A stretch of 54,769 nt of DNA from Roseivirga sp. (GTDB lineage: Bacteria > Bacteroidota > Bacteroidia > Cytophagales > Cyclobacteriaceae), in NCBI GenBank assembly GCA_029262895.1, contig JAJCYM010000030.1, positions 1-54,769 of the forward strand, written 5' to 3'. The translations under genes were made by a program, and so were the position numbers. The notes beneath the pieces were generated by a model. The model ran no database searches. It was not told where the DNA came from and worked only from the letters and a program-made list of their open reading frames with translations. Shown in pieces: positions 53,975 through 54,769 of the stretch (positions are counted from its first letter, which is position 1; every line of letters begins with the position of its first letter).

Positions 53975-54769
53975 ATGTTCAAAAACTTAATATCAACAAC
54001 GCTAAGATCACTCAAGAAAAGCCCAAGTTTCACAATAGTGAATGTGCTGGGTCTTTCGGTAGGTATCGCAGCATTTGTCTTAATCACGGTGTTTGTCCGT
54101 GATGAATATACTTACGACAAGTTTCATAAGAATCATGAGCGTATTTATCGTGGCATGACCAAATATGAGCAGGGTTTTGTAATGGGTGTGGCTGACAAGC
54201 TTATCGATCTAATGAAGCAAGACCTTCCTGAGGTGGAGGCACTGGCAAGACTCAATTTCGGAAGCACTGTAGTCATGAACTATAATGGTGAAAAGGTCTT
54301 CGAACCAGAGGTTTATAATGCCGATCCGCAAGTCTTTGAGGTTTTCGATTTCTCCTTGAAATATGGAGACGAGGCCGAGGCATTGAGAACACAGAACGCT
54401 GTTGTGATTTCGAGCTATATGGCCATGAAATATTTTGGAAAAGAAGATGTTGTTGGGGAGATATTTAAAACGGCCAATGACGACAAAGGCAAGATTATCA
54501 CTGGCGTACTGAACGAAATTCCGGGAAATTCAAGATTCAAATTTAATGTATTAATGCCCCATCCTGAGAAGGTTGCCAACCCGAATGACCTCTGGGAAGC
54601 TTCAGGGTTAATGTATTTCCTATTGACAAATCCAGTGAATGAAGACGAGTTTTCTGCTCGCCTAATGGATTTGGCTGAGAAAAATGGTTACGAGCAGAAG
54701 GGAACAACCTTTATGGTAGAAAACTATGGAGAACTCTACCTCAATAGCACTTGGTCGTTCACGGCATCA
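53975..54769 (+). CDS. FtsX/MacB-type permease, array gene 9 (cut by window edge)
   Basis: The first 265 codons are visible, starting MFKNLISTTLRSLKKSPSFTI, with TM1 (about 20-43, VNVLGLSVGIAAFVLITVFV), the conserved DKFHKNHERIYR and most of the first periplasmic domain (AVVISSYMAMKYFGKEDVVG, LNEIPGNSRFKFNVL). The spacer to gene 8 is 11 bases. The coupling sequences and second module lie outside the window, so intactness is unknown. Confidence 0.88.
   Translation, partial: MFKNLISTTLRSLKKSPSFTIVNVLGLSVGIAAFVLITVFVRDEYTYDKFHKNHERIYRGMTKYEQGFVMGVADKLIDLMKQDLPEVEALARLNFGSTVVMNYNGEKVFEPEVYNADPQVFEVFDFSLKYGDEAEALRTQNAVVISSYMAMKYFGKEDVVGEIFKTANDDKGKIITGVLNEIPGNSRFKFNVLMPHPEKVANPNDLWEASGLMYFLLTNPVNEDEFSARLMDLAEKNGYEQKGTTFMVENYGELYLNSTWSFTAS

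Noticed and set aside
34741-54769. Array as an assembly artefact from collapsed or duplicated contigs
   Set aside because: Apart from spacers the genes are clearly diverged at DNA and protein level, each frame is intact, and spacers and periplasmic domains differ.

Overview
The window comes from a member of the Bacteroidota, most likely a marine-type Cytophagales bacterium (Roseivirga/Fulvivirga-like; this placement is inference). The signs are a TonB-dependent receptor with a CarboxypepD_reg-like N-terminal domain, gldC, DUF2911, DUF3098 and DUF6090 genes, large MacB/FtsX-type permeases, a DPP4-type S9 peptidase, and TAnnTTTG (-7) promoter elements close upstream of several starts. No rRNA, tRNA, CRISPR array, prophage or insertion sequence was seen.

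Layout. 1-2118 (minus): a tightly coupled kdnA-kdsB-kdnB set for CMP-Kdo8N, the 8-amino form of the LPS sugar Kdo; kdnB is cut by the window edge. 2119-2798: a non-coding stretch with several hairpins. 2799-7288 (minus): a TonB-dependent receptor followed by an SGNH-hydrolase lipoprotein. 7480-8468: gldC and a DUF2911 protein. 8517-13468 (minus): a compact operon, ftsX-DUF3098-uppP-truB-ribF-scoA-scoB, with several 4-base overlaps. 13567-17150: pdeM, an acyl-CoA-dehydrogenase-fold protein lacking the usual catalytic glutamate, an AraC regulator and a divergent DinB-like secreted protein. 17286-24595 (minus): a lone FtsX/MacB permease, a beta-barrel protein, DUF6090, an amidohydrolase lipoprotein and a glycosyltransferase. 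24722-25237: a small GIY-YIG nuclease gene bracketed by inverted REP-like repeats. 25408-30261: an S9 peptidase, a RidA-like protein and a WG/TPR-repeat protein. 30436-34584 (minus): a Na+/H+ antiporter, an NtrY-like histidine kinase and an NtrC-like sigma-54 activator.

34741 to the right edge (plus): nine consecutive paralogous genes of about 780-810 codons (the ninth cut by the edge), each a double-module FtsX/MacB-like ABC permease, separated by only 6-19 bases. No ABC ATPase, adaptor or TolC gene accompanies them inside the window. A good sigma-54 (-24/-12) promoter match lies about 30 bases before the first gene and directly next to the divergent sigma-54 activator gene. The same type of site lies at the right distance before the lone permease at 17286-19811, and a weaker one before the beta-barrel gene at 19972-20640. 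The most interesting hypothesis is a two-component, sigma-54-controlled regulon built around an expanded permease array. The second is a GIY-YIG nuclease associated with dispersed palindromic repeats, possibly a RAYT/REP-like system based on a different enzyme.
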